DNA of 64,000 nt from Actinocatenispora comari (GTDB taxonomy: Bacteria > Actinomycetota > Actinomycetes > Mycobacteriales > Micromonosporaceae). Below, in pieces: positions 44,340 through 52,321 of the stretch. Position numbers and translations under genes: made by a program. Location of the stretch: the NCBI RefSeq assembly GCF_017312725.1, contig NZ_BOPO01000037.1:1-64000 (forward strand), in the 5' to 3' direction. Under the pieces are notes generated by a model. That model was not told the DNA's origin and did no database searches. It saw only the letters and a list, made by a program, of their open reading frames with translations. Position 1 is the stretch's first letter; every line of letters begins with the position of its first letter.

Positions 44340-45566
44340 ATGACGGTCGCCGGACAGACGCAACAGCGGACCCGTACCCGGCTGGGACGCGGGTTCCGGC
44401 TGGTGTGGTGGTCGGCGTCGGTGTCCAGCGTCGGCGACGGTGCGTTCACCGTGGCGGTCCCGTTGCTGGCGGCGTACCTGACCCGGAATCCGATCGCGGT
44501 CTCGATCGTCAGCGCGGCTGCTGCGGCGCCGTGGTTTCTGGTGGGCTTCTGGTCCGGCGCGATCGTCGACCGGCTCCCGCGTCGGGCTGTGATGATCACG
44601 GCAGATCTGCTGCGCGCCGTGTCCCTCGTTGCGCTCGTCGGTCTGGTCCTGCTGCGCGTCGCCTCTCCGGCCGCGCTGGCGGTCGTGGCGTTCCTGGTGG
44701 TGTCCGGGCAGTGCTTCTTCGACGCGGCGGCGCAGGCGTTGTTGCCGCAGGTGGTCGGGCGCGAGGGCGACACGCTGACGAAGGCGAACGGTCAGCTCTT
44801 CGCCGGCGAGACGGTGGGCAGCACGCTCGTCGGTCCGCCGCTGGGCGGGTACACGTTCGCGCTGGCTCCGTGGGCTCCGTTCGCGGTCGACGCGGTCTCG
44901 TTCGTCGCCTCGGCCAGCTTCCTCGGCGGTGTGCGGAAGGCTCCGGCGCCGGAGGTACCGGAACGGCAGAGCCTACGCAGCGCGGTGCGGGAGGGTTTCG
45001 CGTACCTGTTGCGCAGCCGCGAGCTGATGCTGTTGGCGCTGTGCCTGACCGCCTACAACGTCGGCTACAACCTCGCGTACGCAACGCTGGTGCTGTTCGC
45101 GAAGGACAGCCTCGGCGTCAGCGACTTCGGCTTCGGCCTCCTCATCGCCGCGTCCGCCGTCGGTGCCGTGATCGCCGGCTGGGTCGCCACCCCGCTCGTT
45201 CGGCGGGTCGGTATCCGCGGTGCCGTCATCGGCGCCGGTGTGGTGCAGGCTGCGGCGTGGGTGGTCATCGCACTGACCGGGACACCGTGGATCGCCTGGG
45301 CCGGCTTCGTCCTGCTCGGCGCGGCCTCGACGCTGGTCACCGTCGCGGTCGTCTCGGCCCGGCAACAGGCCGTGCCGAACCACCTGCTCGGACGCGTCGT
45401 CTCGGCGTTCCGGCTGATCGGCAACGGTGTCGCCCCGCTCGGCTCGGTAGCCGGCGGGCTGATCGCGAGTGCCGCCGGGTTCCAAGCTCCGCTGCTCGCT
45501 GCGCCGGTACTGCTGGTCGTGGCCATGGCGGTACTGGGCATTCTGCTCGCGCGCGCTCCCCGGTAG
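44340..45566 (+). CDS. MFS transporter (AICE cargo)
   Basis: A 408-aa major facilitator with twelve hydrophobic segments, of the MFS_3/enterobactin exporter-like group: FRLVWWSASVSSVGDGAFTVAVPLLAAYL at the N-terminus, FWSGAIVDRLPRRAVMI in loop 2-3, and LGRVVSAFRLIGNGVAPLGSVAGG in the C-half. It probably exports a drug or siderophore-type compound. It follows the DUF397 gene by 46 bp and may be controlled by the XRE protein. It is accessory, not needed for transfer. Confidence 0.88.
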   Translation: MTVAGQTQQRTRTRLGRGFRLVWWSASVSSVGDGAFTVAVPLLAAYLTRNPIAVSIVSAAAAAPWFLVGFWSGAIVDRLPRRAVMITADLLRAVSLVALVGLVLLRVASPAALAVVAFLVVSGQCFFDAAAQALLPQVVGREGDTLTKANGQLFAGETVGSTLVGPPLGGYTFALAPWAPFAVDAVSFVASASFLGGVRKAPAPEVPERQSLRSAVREGFAYLLRSRELMLLALCLTAYNVGYNLAYATLVLFAKDSLGVSDFGFGLLIAASAVGAVIAGWVATPLVRRVGIRGAVIGAGVVQAAAWVVIALTGTPWIAWAGFVLLGAASTLVTVAVVSARQQAVPNHLLGRVVSAFRLIGNGVAPLGSVAGGLIASAAGFQAPLLAAPVLLVVAMAVLGILLARAPR

Positions 45567-45611
45567 CGATTCCCGAAATTCCCCGAAGTTACTCCTGAGT
45601 AGCGTTGCACC

Positions 45612-45660
45612 GTGCATATCTACGTCGCTAGAGTCGTGCATATCTACAGAACAAGTAGAT
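45612..45660 (+). promoter_or_regulatory. Two AICE motifs (copies 3 and 4) before pra-like gene
   Basis: GTGCATATCTAC occurs at 45612-45623 and 45636-45647, 24 bp apart, close to two helical turns plus. The second copy also forms an inverted repeat ATCTAC / GTAGAT (45642-45647 and 45655-45660). It lies 61 bp before the start of the activator gene that opens the transfer/replication block. Confidence 0.65.
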
Positions 45661-45720
45661 CGGACACGGCGAACGAGCCGTAGAAGCCCGATGCAGGGCA
45701 CGAGTAGAGGAGTGGTTGCA

Positions 45721-46149
45721 GTGCTGGAGCGCGGTACGCGGTTCCCGACTCCGTTCGAGATCGCCTTCCCGAAGGGCCTGCTGCAGAACGGTTCGGTGGT
45801 GCCGGACTACGAGTACAACCCGAACAAGAACGCGCCGAAGGTGCAGAAGCGCGACGAGGCGACGGGGCTTTTGCAGTGGAAGGCGAACGTGACCGACCCG
45901 TCGGAGACCAACGCCAAGCGGGCGTCGTTCGCACTGCTGTTCACCGCGGCGGTGCAGCCGGTGCCGGAGTCGCCGGAGCTGGCGGCGGGCACCGACATCC
46001 GGTTCATCGAGCTGGAGGGTCTGACGGCGGAGCCGCGGGTGATGGGGCAGGGCGAGTTCAAATACCTGGGCTACATCTTCCGCGCCGAGGGCTACCGCGC
46101 GGCGGTGGCGGGCGGCAAGTCGGCATCTCGTTCGGACAAGGCGGCCTGA
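45721..46149 (+). CDS. pra: Pra-like AICE replication/integration/excision activator
   Basis: A 142-aa protein resembling the AICE activator Pra: N-terminal FPTPFEIAFPKGLLQNGSVVPDYEYNP, then DEATGLLQWKANVTDPSETNAKR, FTAAVQPVPE and a C-terminal FIELEGLTAEPRV. Pra controls expression of rep, xis and int in pMEA-type elements. GTG 45721 is chosen because AGAGGAG ends 9-10 nt upstream; ATG 45691 would be the next choice. Two copies of the 12-bp AICE motif precede it. It heads a run of genes to the integrase. Confidence 0.75.
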   Translation: MLERGTRFPTPFEIAFPKGLLQNGSVVPDYEYNPNKNAPKVQKRDEATGLLQWKANVTDPSETNAKRASFALLFTAAVQPVPESPELAAGTDIRFIELEGLTAEPRVMGQGEFKYLGYIFRAEGYRAAVAGGKSASRSDKAA

Positions 46150-46219
46150 CACAGCCGTGGGCCGGGTTGCGTGATGCGGCCCGGCCCGGGTTGGTCGGCA
46201 CGGATGCGGAGGTGTGGCG

Positions 46220-46591
46220 GTGACCAAGAGGCAGGCGGCAGCGCAGTTGGCGGCGCCGGGGATCGACGCGGTCCGGGAGGCGTACCTGACGGGTGGGTCG
46301 GATGCGCAGCGCGTGGCGGCCCTGATCGAGATCGCTGGTGCTGCGGCGGCGCTGGCTCGCACGCTGGCGCGGTATCGCCACGTGGACCGGGTGGAGCTGT
46401 TCGAGCTGGTGTCGCGTAGGTCGGACGTGCTGCCGGTGCTGGGTCGCGGGCAGTGGCTCCCCACGATGACCTACCACGTGCCGGCCCCGGGCAAGCGACG
46501 CAATCGGCGGCGTGGCAACGGTTCTGCGGCTCGTCCGGTGCCGGCGGTGGTGCAGCCGGAGCTGTTCGCCTCGGCTGTGGGCGGGCGGTGA
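46220..46591 (+). CDS. Hypothetical AICE protein
   Basis: A 123-aa basic protein, mostly helical: VTKRQAAAQLAAPGIDAVREAYLTGGSDAQRVAALIEIAGAAAAL, then RVELFELVSRRSDVLPVLGRGQWLP and a basic C-terminus (GKRRNRRRGNG). GTG 46220 has GCGGAGG 7 nt upstream. Its stop overlaps the next start (GTGA), so the small genes here are translationally coupled. No family is recognised. Confidence 0.6.
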   Translation: MTKRQAAAQLAAPGIDAVREAYLTGGSDAQRVAALIEIAGAAAALARTLARYRHVDRVELFELVSRRSDVLPVLGRGQWLPTMTYHVPAPGKRRNRRRGNGSAARPVPAVVQPELFASAVGGR

Positions 46592-46791
46592 GTGCGGTGG
46601 ACGACAGGGACTGGTTGGACGAGCTGGATCACCTTGCGTGGCTGGCGTGTGTGGCGTGGGACAAACTGCCGCGCTGCGCGAAGGCGGGCCGATGGGATGC
46701 GGCACGGTCGCATCTTGCGGAGGTGGTCGAGCGGGCGGAGTCGGCGGCGTACGCGCTGCGCTGCCTGGAACGTCGGGGCAGCGAGTCGTGA
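46588..46791 (+). CDS. Small coupled AICE protein
   Basis: A 67-aa helical protein (DDRDWLDELDHLAWLACVAWDKLPRCAKAGRWDAARSHLAEVVERAESAAYALRCLER). The start GTG overlaps the previous stop by GTGA, and its own stop overlaps the next start the same way. It is amphipathic with several Trp and two Cys. Unknown role; probably part of the transfer or control operon. Confidence 0.6.
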   Translation: MSAVDDRDWLDELDHLAWLACVAWDKLPRCAKAGRWDAARSHLAEVVERAESAAYALRCLERRGSES

Positions 46792-47030
46792 CCGGCGGGC
46801 AGGCTGCGCAGGTGTCGCGGCGGGGTTCGGCGGAGGCTGCCGACGAGTTGGTGGCTGGCTGGGCGAGCGCGTGCGACGAGGTGCAGGTGGCGTTGGCGCG
46901 ACTGTCGCGGTCGTTGGGCGGGCTGGCGGACGACCGGCTGTCGCGGTGGGTGGTCGAGGCGCAGCGGCCGATGGAGGAGATGTCGGCGTGGTTGGCGCAG
47001 GTGCGGCGGCATCTGAACGCGAACCGGTGA
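46788..47030 (+). CDS. Small coupled AICE protein, helical
   Basis: An 80-aa protein, probably coiled-coil (ADELVAGWASACDEVQVALARLSRSLGGLADDRLSRWVVEAQRPMEEMSAWLAQVRRHLNANR). It starts in a GTGA overlap with the previous gene. It resembles in style the 84-aa protein at 47385-47639, suggesting the two may be related or partner proteins. Confidence 0.6.
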   Translation: MTGGQAAQVSRRGSAEAADELVAGWASACDEVQVALARLSRSLGGLADDRLSRWVVEAQRPMEEMSAWLAQVRRHLNANR

Positions 47031-47384
47031 AGGGCGGCGGCGATGCATGTCTCTCGGCGGCTTCGGCAGGCAGCGGCGATGTCTCGCCGGGTGCGGTGGC
47101 AGGTGCGGGACTCGGTGATGGGTTCGGTGCCGGTGCGGGCGTGGATGCGGGCGACCTACCGGACCGGCAGGACGGTGGCGTCGATGCGGTACGGGCTGCC
47201 ACATCGGGGCGTGGTGGCGGTGCGGCGCTCGGGTGGCCGGACGGGGTTCGCTCGTCGGCCGGCGGGTCGGTCGGGGATGGCTCGTCCGGCGGTGGGTCGG
47301 CCGGCTGGTCCGGTCGGTCGTGGTGGCCGGTCGGCTCGTCCGGCGGGTCAGCGGAGTGTTCGTCAACAGGTGAGGAGATCAGTA
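47031..47384 (+). other. 354-bp stretch, in-frame Arg/Gly-rich extension
   Basis: Open from ATG 47043 in the same frame as the next gene, encoding an Arg/Gly/Val-rich low-complexity chain (MSRRVRWQVRDSVMGSVPVRAWMRATYRTG at its start). Third positions are mostly G, so it could be translated as one 198-aa protein. A second frame is also open. The strong ribosome site just before ATG 47385 argues for a separate start there. Confidence 0.4.
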
Positions 47385-47639
47385 ATGGCAGACGACGCGT
47401 TGCGGCAGGTCCGGACGGCGTTGCAGGGCAAGGTGGGTAACGGTGAGGGCCTGGCGCTGGTGCGCTCGTGGATGGCGTCGGTGCAGTCGGCGCGGGACGA
47501 GGTCGCCTCGCTGGGCCGGAAGTTGTCGGTGGCGGAAGACGACTTCCTGGACCGTCCGGCCGATCAGTCCCGGGCGTGGCTGGATCGGCTGAACGACAAC
47601 CTGGATCACCTGGCGCGGAAGTTGTCCGCCGGCCAGTAG
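47385..47639 (+). CDS. Small coiled-coil AICE protein
   Basis: An 84-aa helical protein (MADDALRQVRTALQGKVGNGEGLALVRSWMASVQSARDEVASLGRKLSVAEDD, ending DRLNDNLDHLARKLSAGQ). GTGAGGAG lies 9 nt before ATG 47385. The frame is open upstream to ATG 47043, giving a possible 198-aa form. It ends just before a terminator, closing the small-gene operon ahead of the TraB gene. Function unknown. Confidence 0.6.
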   Translation: MADDALRQVRTALQGKVGNGEGLALVRSWMASVQSARDEVASLGRKLSVAEDDFLDRPADQSRAWLDRLNDNLDHLARKLSAGQ

Positions 47640-47670
47640 GCGCCAGCACAAGTCACGGAAGGTAGGGCGA

Positions 47671-47710
47671 GGGCCGCCCGTCACGCACCACGCATGCGGG
47701 CGGCCTTCTT
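47671..47710 (+). terminator. Rho-independent terminator before traB
   Basis: GGCCGCCCG (47672-47680) pairs with CGGGCGGCC (47697-47705), followed by TTCTT. It ends the small-gene unit 46 bp before the FtsK-like gene. Confidence 0.7.
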
Positions 47711-47755
47711 CATGCCCAAACACAGTCACGCACGGTTAGCGGAGGGGTTGGGTCA

Positions 47756-49408
47756 ATGGCTACGCGGTTGGTGATGTCGAGCCGTCGCCGGACGGTGGAG
47801 GTACGCCGTTCGCTGGTGGAGGCGCTGCCGTTTTGGGTGCGGCTGCCGGTGTGGTGCGGTGTCGGCGGCTACCGGCTGGTGAAGGCCGCGATCCAGCACC
47901 CTCGTACGACTGCGGTGACGGCGACGCTGGGTACGGCGGGGGTGCTGGGTGGCCGGTGGGCGCTGGCCGGCGTGGTCTTGGCCCCGGTTGCGGCCGCGGT
48001 GGTATGGCGCATCGCGTGGCCTGCCTCGTTCGCACAGCGGGTGACGCCTCGTCTGCTGCGGTGGCAGCGCCGGTGGATCCGGTACGGGCGGCGCTGGAAC
48101 GGCTGGATGATGCGGTGCCGGCTCGGTGTGTCCGACCCGGGCGGCGATGTGGTGGTGATCCCGCAGATCCGTCGGGTGGAGGTCACCCCGGCGGCAGACC
48201 GGCTGCTGATCGACGTACCGGCCGGGTTGACGGTGGACACGATCCGGCAGCGGTCCGCCGAGCTGGCCAACGCGGCGCGGGCGCTGGACTGCCGGGTGCG
48301 GTCGACGGGTTCGCCGGGCCTGGCGTGGGTGGAGTTCCAGCGCAAGGACGTGCTGGTGGCCACCATTCCGGCGCTGCCGATCCCTCGTGCCGCGGAGGGT
48401 GAGGACCTGGTGCCGCTGGATCTGGCGGCGGTGCCGGTCGGTACCCGCGAGGACGGGACGCCGTGGACGCTGCCGGTGCTGGGGCGGCATGTGCTGGTGG
48501 CGGGCCGGTCCCGGGCGGGGAAGGGCTCGGTGCTGTGGTCGGTGCTGCGCTACCTGGCGCCGGCGATCCGGTGCGGGCTGGTGAAGGTGTCGGGCATCGA
48601 CCCGAAGGGCGGCATGGAACTGTCCATCGGCCGGCCCCTGTTCACCCGGTACGAGGCGGACCAGCTGGAAGCCATGGTGGCGCTGTTAGAGGCGGAAGCC
48701 GACCACATGGACTGCGTCGCCTCGGAACTGGCAGGCAACGTCCGCAAGTTCACGCCCTCGATGGAACACCCGCTGCACCTGGTAGTCGTCGACGAGCTGG
48801 CGACGCTGACCGCGTACGCGCCGATGGAGGTCCGGCGCCGGGCCGAAACCGCACTCGGCAGGCTGCTGACGAAGGGTGCGGCAGTCGGCTGGGCCGTGCT
48901 GGGCCTGGTGCAGGAGCCGTCGAAGGACATCATCCCGATGCGCGGCCTGTTCACCTACCGACTCGCGCTCTGCCTGGACACCCCCTCGCAGGTCGACATG
49001 GTCTTGGGCGACGGAATGCGCGACCTCGGCGCGCTGGCCGATCAGATCTCGCTGTCGACGCCAGGCATGGGCTACGCGCTGAGCGAGTTCGAGAAGGAAC
49101 CCTTCCGCGTCCGGGCGGCCTACGTCGCCGATGACGAGATCCGGGCCATGGCCGGCGAGTACGCGCCGATCACCACCGACTCCAACGACATCGAAGACAT
49201 CCCCGCAGCTCCCGTCGTCGGCGACGGCAACGAGGGCCAGGCGGACGAGACCGAACCTGCCGACGCCCGGCCGGTCGAGCCGGTGGAGGTGGTCGAGCTG
49301 GAGGAGTGCCCGCCGGCTGATGTGACGCCGGTGGTGCCGGACTCGCTACTGGCGAAGCTGCGTGGCCTGTCGGCTGCGGGCGGTTCGGACGGGACGGAGG
49401 CGGCGTGA
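47756..49408 (+). CDS. traB: FtsK/SpoIIIE-type conjugative DNA translocase
   Basis: A 550-aa TraB/TraSA-type protein, the single pump for double-stranded DNA in AICE transfer between hyphae. Two hydrophobic segments near residues 45-85 anchor it (GYRLVKAAIQH.., LAGVVLAPVAAAVVWRIAW). The FtsK ATPase has Walker A VLVAGRSRAGKGSVLW at ~248, KVSGIDPKGG, and Walker B HLVVVDELATL at ~345. The C-terminal ~80 residues are acidic and Pro-rich. A terminator precedes it, and its stop overlaps the next gene. Confidence 0.9.
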   Translation: MATRLVMSSRRRTVEVRRSLVEALPFWVRLPVWCGVGGYRLVKAAIQHPRTTAVTATLGTAGVLGGRWALAGVVLAPVAAAVVWRIAWPASFAQRVTPRLLRWQRRWIRYGRRWNGWMMRCRLGVSDPGGDVVVIPQIRRVEVTPAADRLLIDVPAGLTVDTIRQRSAELANAARALDCRVRSTGSPGLAWVEFQRKDVLVATIPALPIPRAAEGEDLVPLDLAAVPVGTREDGTPWTLPVLGRHVLVAGRSRAGKGSVLWSVLRYLAPAIRCGLVKVSGIDPKGGMELSIGRPLFTRYEADQLEAMVALLEAEADHMDCVASELAGNVRKFTPSMEHPLHLVVVDELATLTAYAPMEVRRRAETALGRLLTKGAAVGWAVLGLVQEPSKDIIPMRGLFTYRLALCLDTPSQVDMVLGDGMRDLGALADQISLSTPGMGYALSEFEKEPFRVRAAYVADDEIRAMAGEYAPITTDSNDIEDIPAAPVVGDGNEGQADETEPADARPVEPVEVVELEECPPADVTPVVPDSLLAKLRGLSAAGGSDGTEAA

Positions 49409-49662
49409 TGAGTGCGGTACCGGCAGACAACGACGGGGCGCGGCTGTTTCGCATCCGGGTCCCCGGCTCGGAGAAGTCCACGGCAGTCACGGTCCGGATG
49501 ACTGATGACTCGGCGTGGATCGCGATCGGGGCACGGCACCGGCGGCTTCCGCTGACCGTGCCTGAGGCGTGGGCGCTGTTCAAAGCACTGGCCGACGCCC
49601 TCGATACCGCGGGGGAGCCGCCCGCGTTCCTGTCCCGTCCCGTCAAGCGCGACACGAAGTAG
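49408..49662 (+). CDS. Small AICE protein after traB
   Basis: An 84-aa protein (MSAVPADNDGARLFRIRVPGSEKSTAVTVRMTDDSAWIAIGARHRRLPLTVPEAWALFKALADAL). It starts at ATG 49408 overlapping the TraB stop by one base; GTG 49405 is an alternative. A beta-rich N-half and an amphipathic helix are predicted by eye. It is conserved in position between tra and the DUF2637 gene in such elements. Function unknown. Confidence 0.6.
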   Translation: MSAVPADNDGARLFRIRVPGSEKSTAVTVRMTDDSAWIAIGARHRRLPLTVPEAWALFKALADALDTAGEPPAFLSRPVKRDTK

Positions 49663-49672
49663 AGGGGGTGTG

Positions 49673-50281
49673 ATGGCTGAGGCAAGCAAGACGCAGCGGG
49701 TGGAGGACGTCGCCCGGCTCGGGATCATGGCCGCGATCGGCGTCATGGCCGGTGCCGCGTCGTTCACGCACATGCATGACTGGACGATGCAGGCGCTCCC
49801 GCACGGGACGGCCGACTGGTTTGGCTGGGCGAACGCAGTGGCCTCGGAGCTAATGCCCACGTGTGCGCTGTTGGAGATCCGCCGCAAGCGTCGTGCCGGC
49901 GGCTCGATCACCTACCCGGTGCTCCTGCTGGTCGCCTCCGGGCTGCTGTCGCTGGGTGCTCAGGTCTCGCAGGCAGGGGACACTCTGACCTCGAAGGGTC
50001 TGGCGGCGCTGCCGGCGGTGGCGTTCATGCTGCTGGTCAAGCTCGTGTTCTCCGGGCTCCCGAAGACCTCCGGCACGACGGAACCTGTTGCCCCGCAACA
50101 GGAACAGGCCACTGTCCCGGCCCCTGCGAAGGTGGAGCCTCCCGCTGCGCCTGCCGCTCCGGTGCCTGCCGCTCCGGCGGTGACTCGTCCGGTGCCCACG
50201 GTCCCGGCTGCTCCGGTGGCCCCGTCGGGTCCGGTCGTCCCAGGGCGCGCGAACGGCCGTCCGGTGGTGATCGGCCGATGA
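49673..50281 (+). CDS. DUF2637 SpdB-like membrane protein
   Basis: A 202-aa protein with four hydrophobic segments in the first ~125 residues (LGIMAAIGVMAGAASFTHMHDWTMQAL, WANAVASELMPTCALLEIRRKRR, YPVLLLVASGLLSLGAQVSQAG, ALPAVAFMLLVKLVFSG) and a Pro/Ala tail. DUF2637 proteins in AICEs and Streptomyces plasmids are SpdB-type factors thought to help intramycelial spread. Its 3' end overlaps the repSA start by ATGA. ATG 49673 follows AGAGGGGG. Confidence 0.85.
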   Translation: MAEASKTQRVEDVARLGIMAAIGVMAGAASFTHMHDWTMQALPHGTADWFGWANAVASELMPTCALLEIRRKRRAGGSITYPVLLLVASGLLSLGAQVSQAGDTLTSKGLAALPAVAFMLLVKLVFSGLPKTSGTTEPVAPQQEQATVPAPAKVEPPAAPAAPVPAAPAVTRPVPTVPAAPVAPSGPVVPGRANGRPVVIGR

Positions 50282-52071
50282 ACACCACGGACACCATGAC
50301 GCTGCCCGGTCTCGGGCAAGACGACCAACCGCGTCCCGGCTCGCGGGCGGCTCGGTTGCTGCAGCCGGTCGCGAAGGACGTCGCGGTTGAGCTGGCGAAG
50401 AAGTTCGGGGTGTGCGTCAAGCCGGTGTGGCTGCGCCGGACCAACACCGCGACCGGGGAAACCGAGCTGGTGCCGGTCCCGTGCGGCGCGACCTCGGCGG
50501 CGAAGTGTGAACCGTGCGCGGAGGCGAACCGCCGGCTGCGGATGCAGCAGATCCGGGAGGGCTGGCACCTGACCGACGAGCCGGTCACCACGCCGGACGC
50601 TCCGACCGACGAACAGCGGGAGCTGGTCGAGTACCGGGCTGTCCTGGAGTTCGCCCGGACCTCGGTGGTGATGGCCGCCGAGTGGGACCAGGTGCGCGAG
50701 CTGGACGCGGAGATCGACCAGGTAGACGAGCAGATCACCGCCGCTGGTGTCCGAGGCTCGGTGCTGCCCGGCGGTCGGAAGGACGGCACCGATCCCGACG
50801 AGTCGGCCCCTGCCCGGAAGCGGTCCACGAGGAGGCGTCAGGACGCGCCGGATCTGCCTCGGCTGCCGGTGGCGAACCGGACGATCCCGCATCCGCACAT
50901 CGGGTCGGATGGGCGGGAGCACCGGGACTCGATGTTCCTGACGCTCACCCTCGGCTCGTACGGGCCGATCCACTCCGCCTACCGCCGTCGCGGTGCGGTG
51001 CAGGTGTGCGAGTGCGGACAGCTGCACAGCCCCCACGACCCTCGCGTCGGGATCCCGGTCGACCCGGACAGCTACGACTACCGGGCCGCGGCGCTGGACT
51101 GCATCCACTTCGCCAAGGTGCTCGATCGGTTCTGGCAGAACCTCCGGCGTGCGGTCGGCTGGAACGTGCAGTACGCGGGGTCGGTGGAGATGCAGAAGCG
51201 GCTGGCCCCACACGGGCACTTCGCCGTCCGGGGCGCACTGGCCCGCAAGCTGGTCAAGCAGGTGGCCGCGGCGACCTACCACCAGGTCTGGTGGCCCGCC
51301 CATGACCAGCTGGTGTACGACCCGGACGGGGCAGTGCCGGTGTGGGACCCGGATGCCAAGACCTACCGGGACCCCGAAACTGGCGCGGCGCTGCCGACCT
51401 GGGACGAGGCGCTGGACGCTCTCGACGAGGACCCCGACGCGGAGCCTGCGCACGTGGTGCGGCTCGGCACCCTCGACGTCAAGGGCGTCCGGGGTGGCTC
51501 CGAGAGCGCCGAGAAGACGATCCGCTACATCACGAAGTACATCACCAAGGACATCACCGACGCGGTAGCGCCGGGCTCGCGGGCGCAGGAAGACCACCTC
51601 GCCCGCCTGGCGGCCGAGCTGCAAACCCTGCCCTGCTCGCCCACCTGCGCGAACTGGCTGCTCTACGGGGTGCAGCCCAAAAACGCCAAAGCCACGGCCC
51701 GGCCGGGACGGTGCAAGGGCAAGGTGCACCAGCGGCGCACCCTCGGCTTCACCGGACGGCGGGTCCTGGTCTCCCGGCAGTGGTCGAACAAGACCCTGTC
51801 CGACCACCGGGCCGACCGGAAGGCATGGGTCAAGGCGCTACTGGCGCTTTCGGCAACCGGCGAGGCCACAGCCGGCGAGCACGACCAGGCGCCCGGCGAC
51901 CCTCCGCCGTTCGAGTACGAGTTGGCCTCCCGGGACGATCCGGACGTGCCACCACCGCACGTGCACTTCCTCCGCAAGATCGCCGAACGGCAAGCCTGGC
52001 GGGCACAACTCGACGCGGCCAAACAGCAAGTCCAGCAACAGCTTTCGGCAACGCAAACCGTTGCAGCGTAA
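50278..52071 (+). CDS. repSA: RepSA-type rolling-circle replication initiator
   Basis: A 597-aa initiator for autonomous replication of the excised AICE. The Rep core includes a metal-binding H-x-H in KRLAPHGHFAVRG at ~312 and the Tyr-containing helix TIRYITKYITKDI at ~417. Zinc-type Cys pairs occur at CGATSAAKCEPC (~78-89) and CSPTCANW. It matches the pSAM2 RepSA/Rep_3-like group of actinomycete elements. Start ATG 50278 overlaps the DUF2637 stop. xis and int follow at once. Confidence 0.9.
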   Translation: MNTTDTMTLPGLGQDDQPRPGSRAARLLQPVAKDVAVELAKKFGVCVKPVWLRRTNTATGETELVPVPCGATSAAKCEPCAEANRRLRMQQIREGWHLTDEPVTTPDAPTDEQRELVEYRAVLEFARTSVVMAAEWDQVRELDAEIDQVDEQITAAGVRGSVLPGGRKDGTDPDESAPARKRSTRRRQDAPDLPRLPVANRTIPHPHIGSDGREHRDSMFLTLTLGSYGPIHSAYRRRGAVQVCECGQLHSPHDPRVGIPVDPDSYDYRAAALDCIHFAKVLDRFWQNLRRAVGWNVQYAGSVEMQKRLAPHGHFAVRGALARKLVKQVAAATYHQVWWPAHDQLVYDPDGAVPVWDPDAKTYRDPETGAALPTWDEALDALDEDPDAEPAHVVRLGTLDVKGVRGGSESAEKTIRYITKYITKDITDAVAPGSRAQEDHLARLAAELQTLPCSPTCANWLLYGVQPKNAKATARPGRCKGKVHQRRTLGFTGRRVLVSRQWSNKTLSDHRADRKAWVKALLALSATGEATAGEHDQAPGDPPPFEYELASRDDPDVPPPHVHFLRKIAERQAWRAQLDAAKQQVQQQLSATQTVAA

Positions 52072-52090
52072 GCGATCTGGGGAGGATCGA

Positions 52091-52321
52091 ATGTCCATGA
52101 AGGACGATGAGCGAGTGCTGACCGTGGAGGAAGCGGCGGCGATGATGGCGATGAGTACCCGTTACGTGCGGCGACTCGTCGCTGAGCGGCGGATCCCGTT
52201 CCACAAGGTCGGCCGGAGCGTTCGGTTACTGGCATCGGACGTGTGGGCGCACGTGCAGGCCGGGCGCGTGGAAGCCATGACGGTCTCTGACGTGTGGCGC
52301 GGGATGCGGGAGGTCGCCTGA
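52091..52321 (+). CDS. xis: Excisionase (Xis)
   Basis: A 76-aa DNA-bending protein with a MerR-like HTH_17 fold: VLTVEEAAAMMAMSTRYVRRLVAERRIPFHKVGRSVRLLASDVWAHV, cut here to EEAAAMMAMSTRYVRRLV. It directs the integrase toward excision. GGGGAGGA lies before ATG 52091. Its stop overlaps the int start (TGATG), giving coupled, balanced expression. Confidence 0.9.
   Translation: MSMKDDERVLTVEEAAAMMAMSTRYVRRLVAERRIPFHKVGRSVRLLASDVWAHVQAGRVEAMTVSDVWRGMREVA

Noticed and set aside
47043-47639. Single 198-aa gene reading through from ATG 47043.
   Set aside because: Not excluded, but the N-terminal 114 residues are low-complexity and a strong ribosome site marks ATG 47385, so the shorter gene was annotated.
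51061-51353. GACCCGGA, the 8-bp TraB recognition sequence known from Streptomyces plasmids, occurs at 51061, 51319 and 51346 (and 53461).
   Set aside because: The three repSA copies all encode Asp-Pro-Asp in the same frame with the preferred codons, so coding bias explains them. There is no tandem clt-like cluster outside genes.
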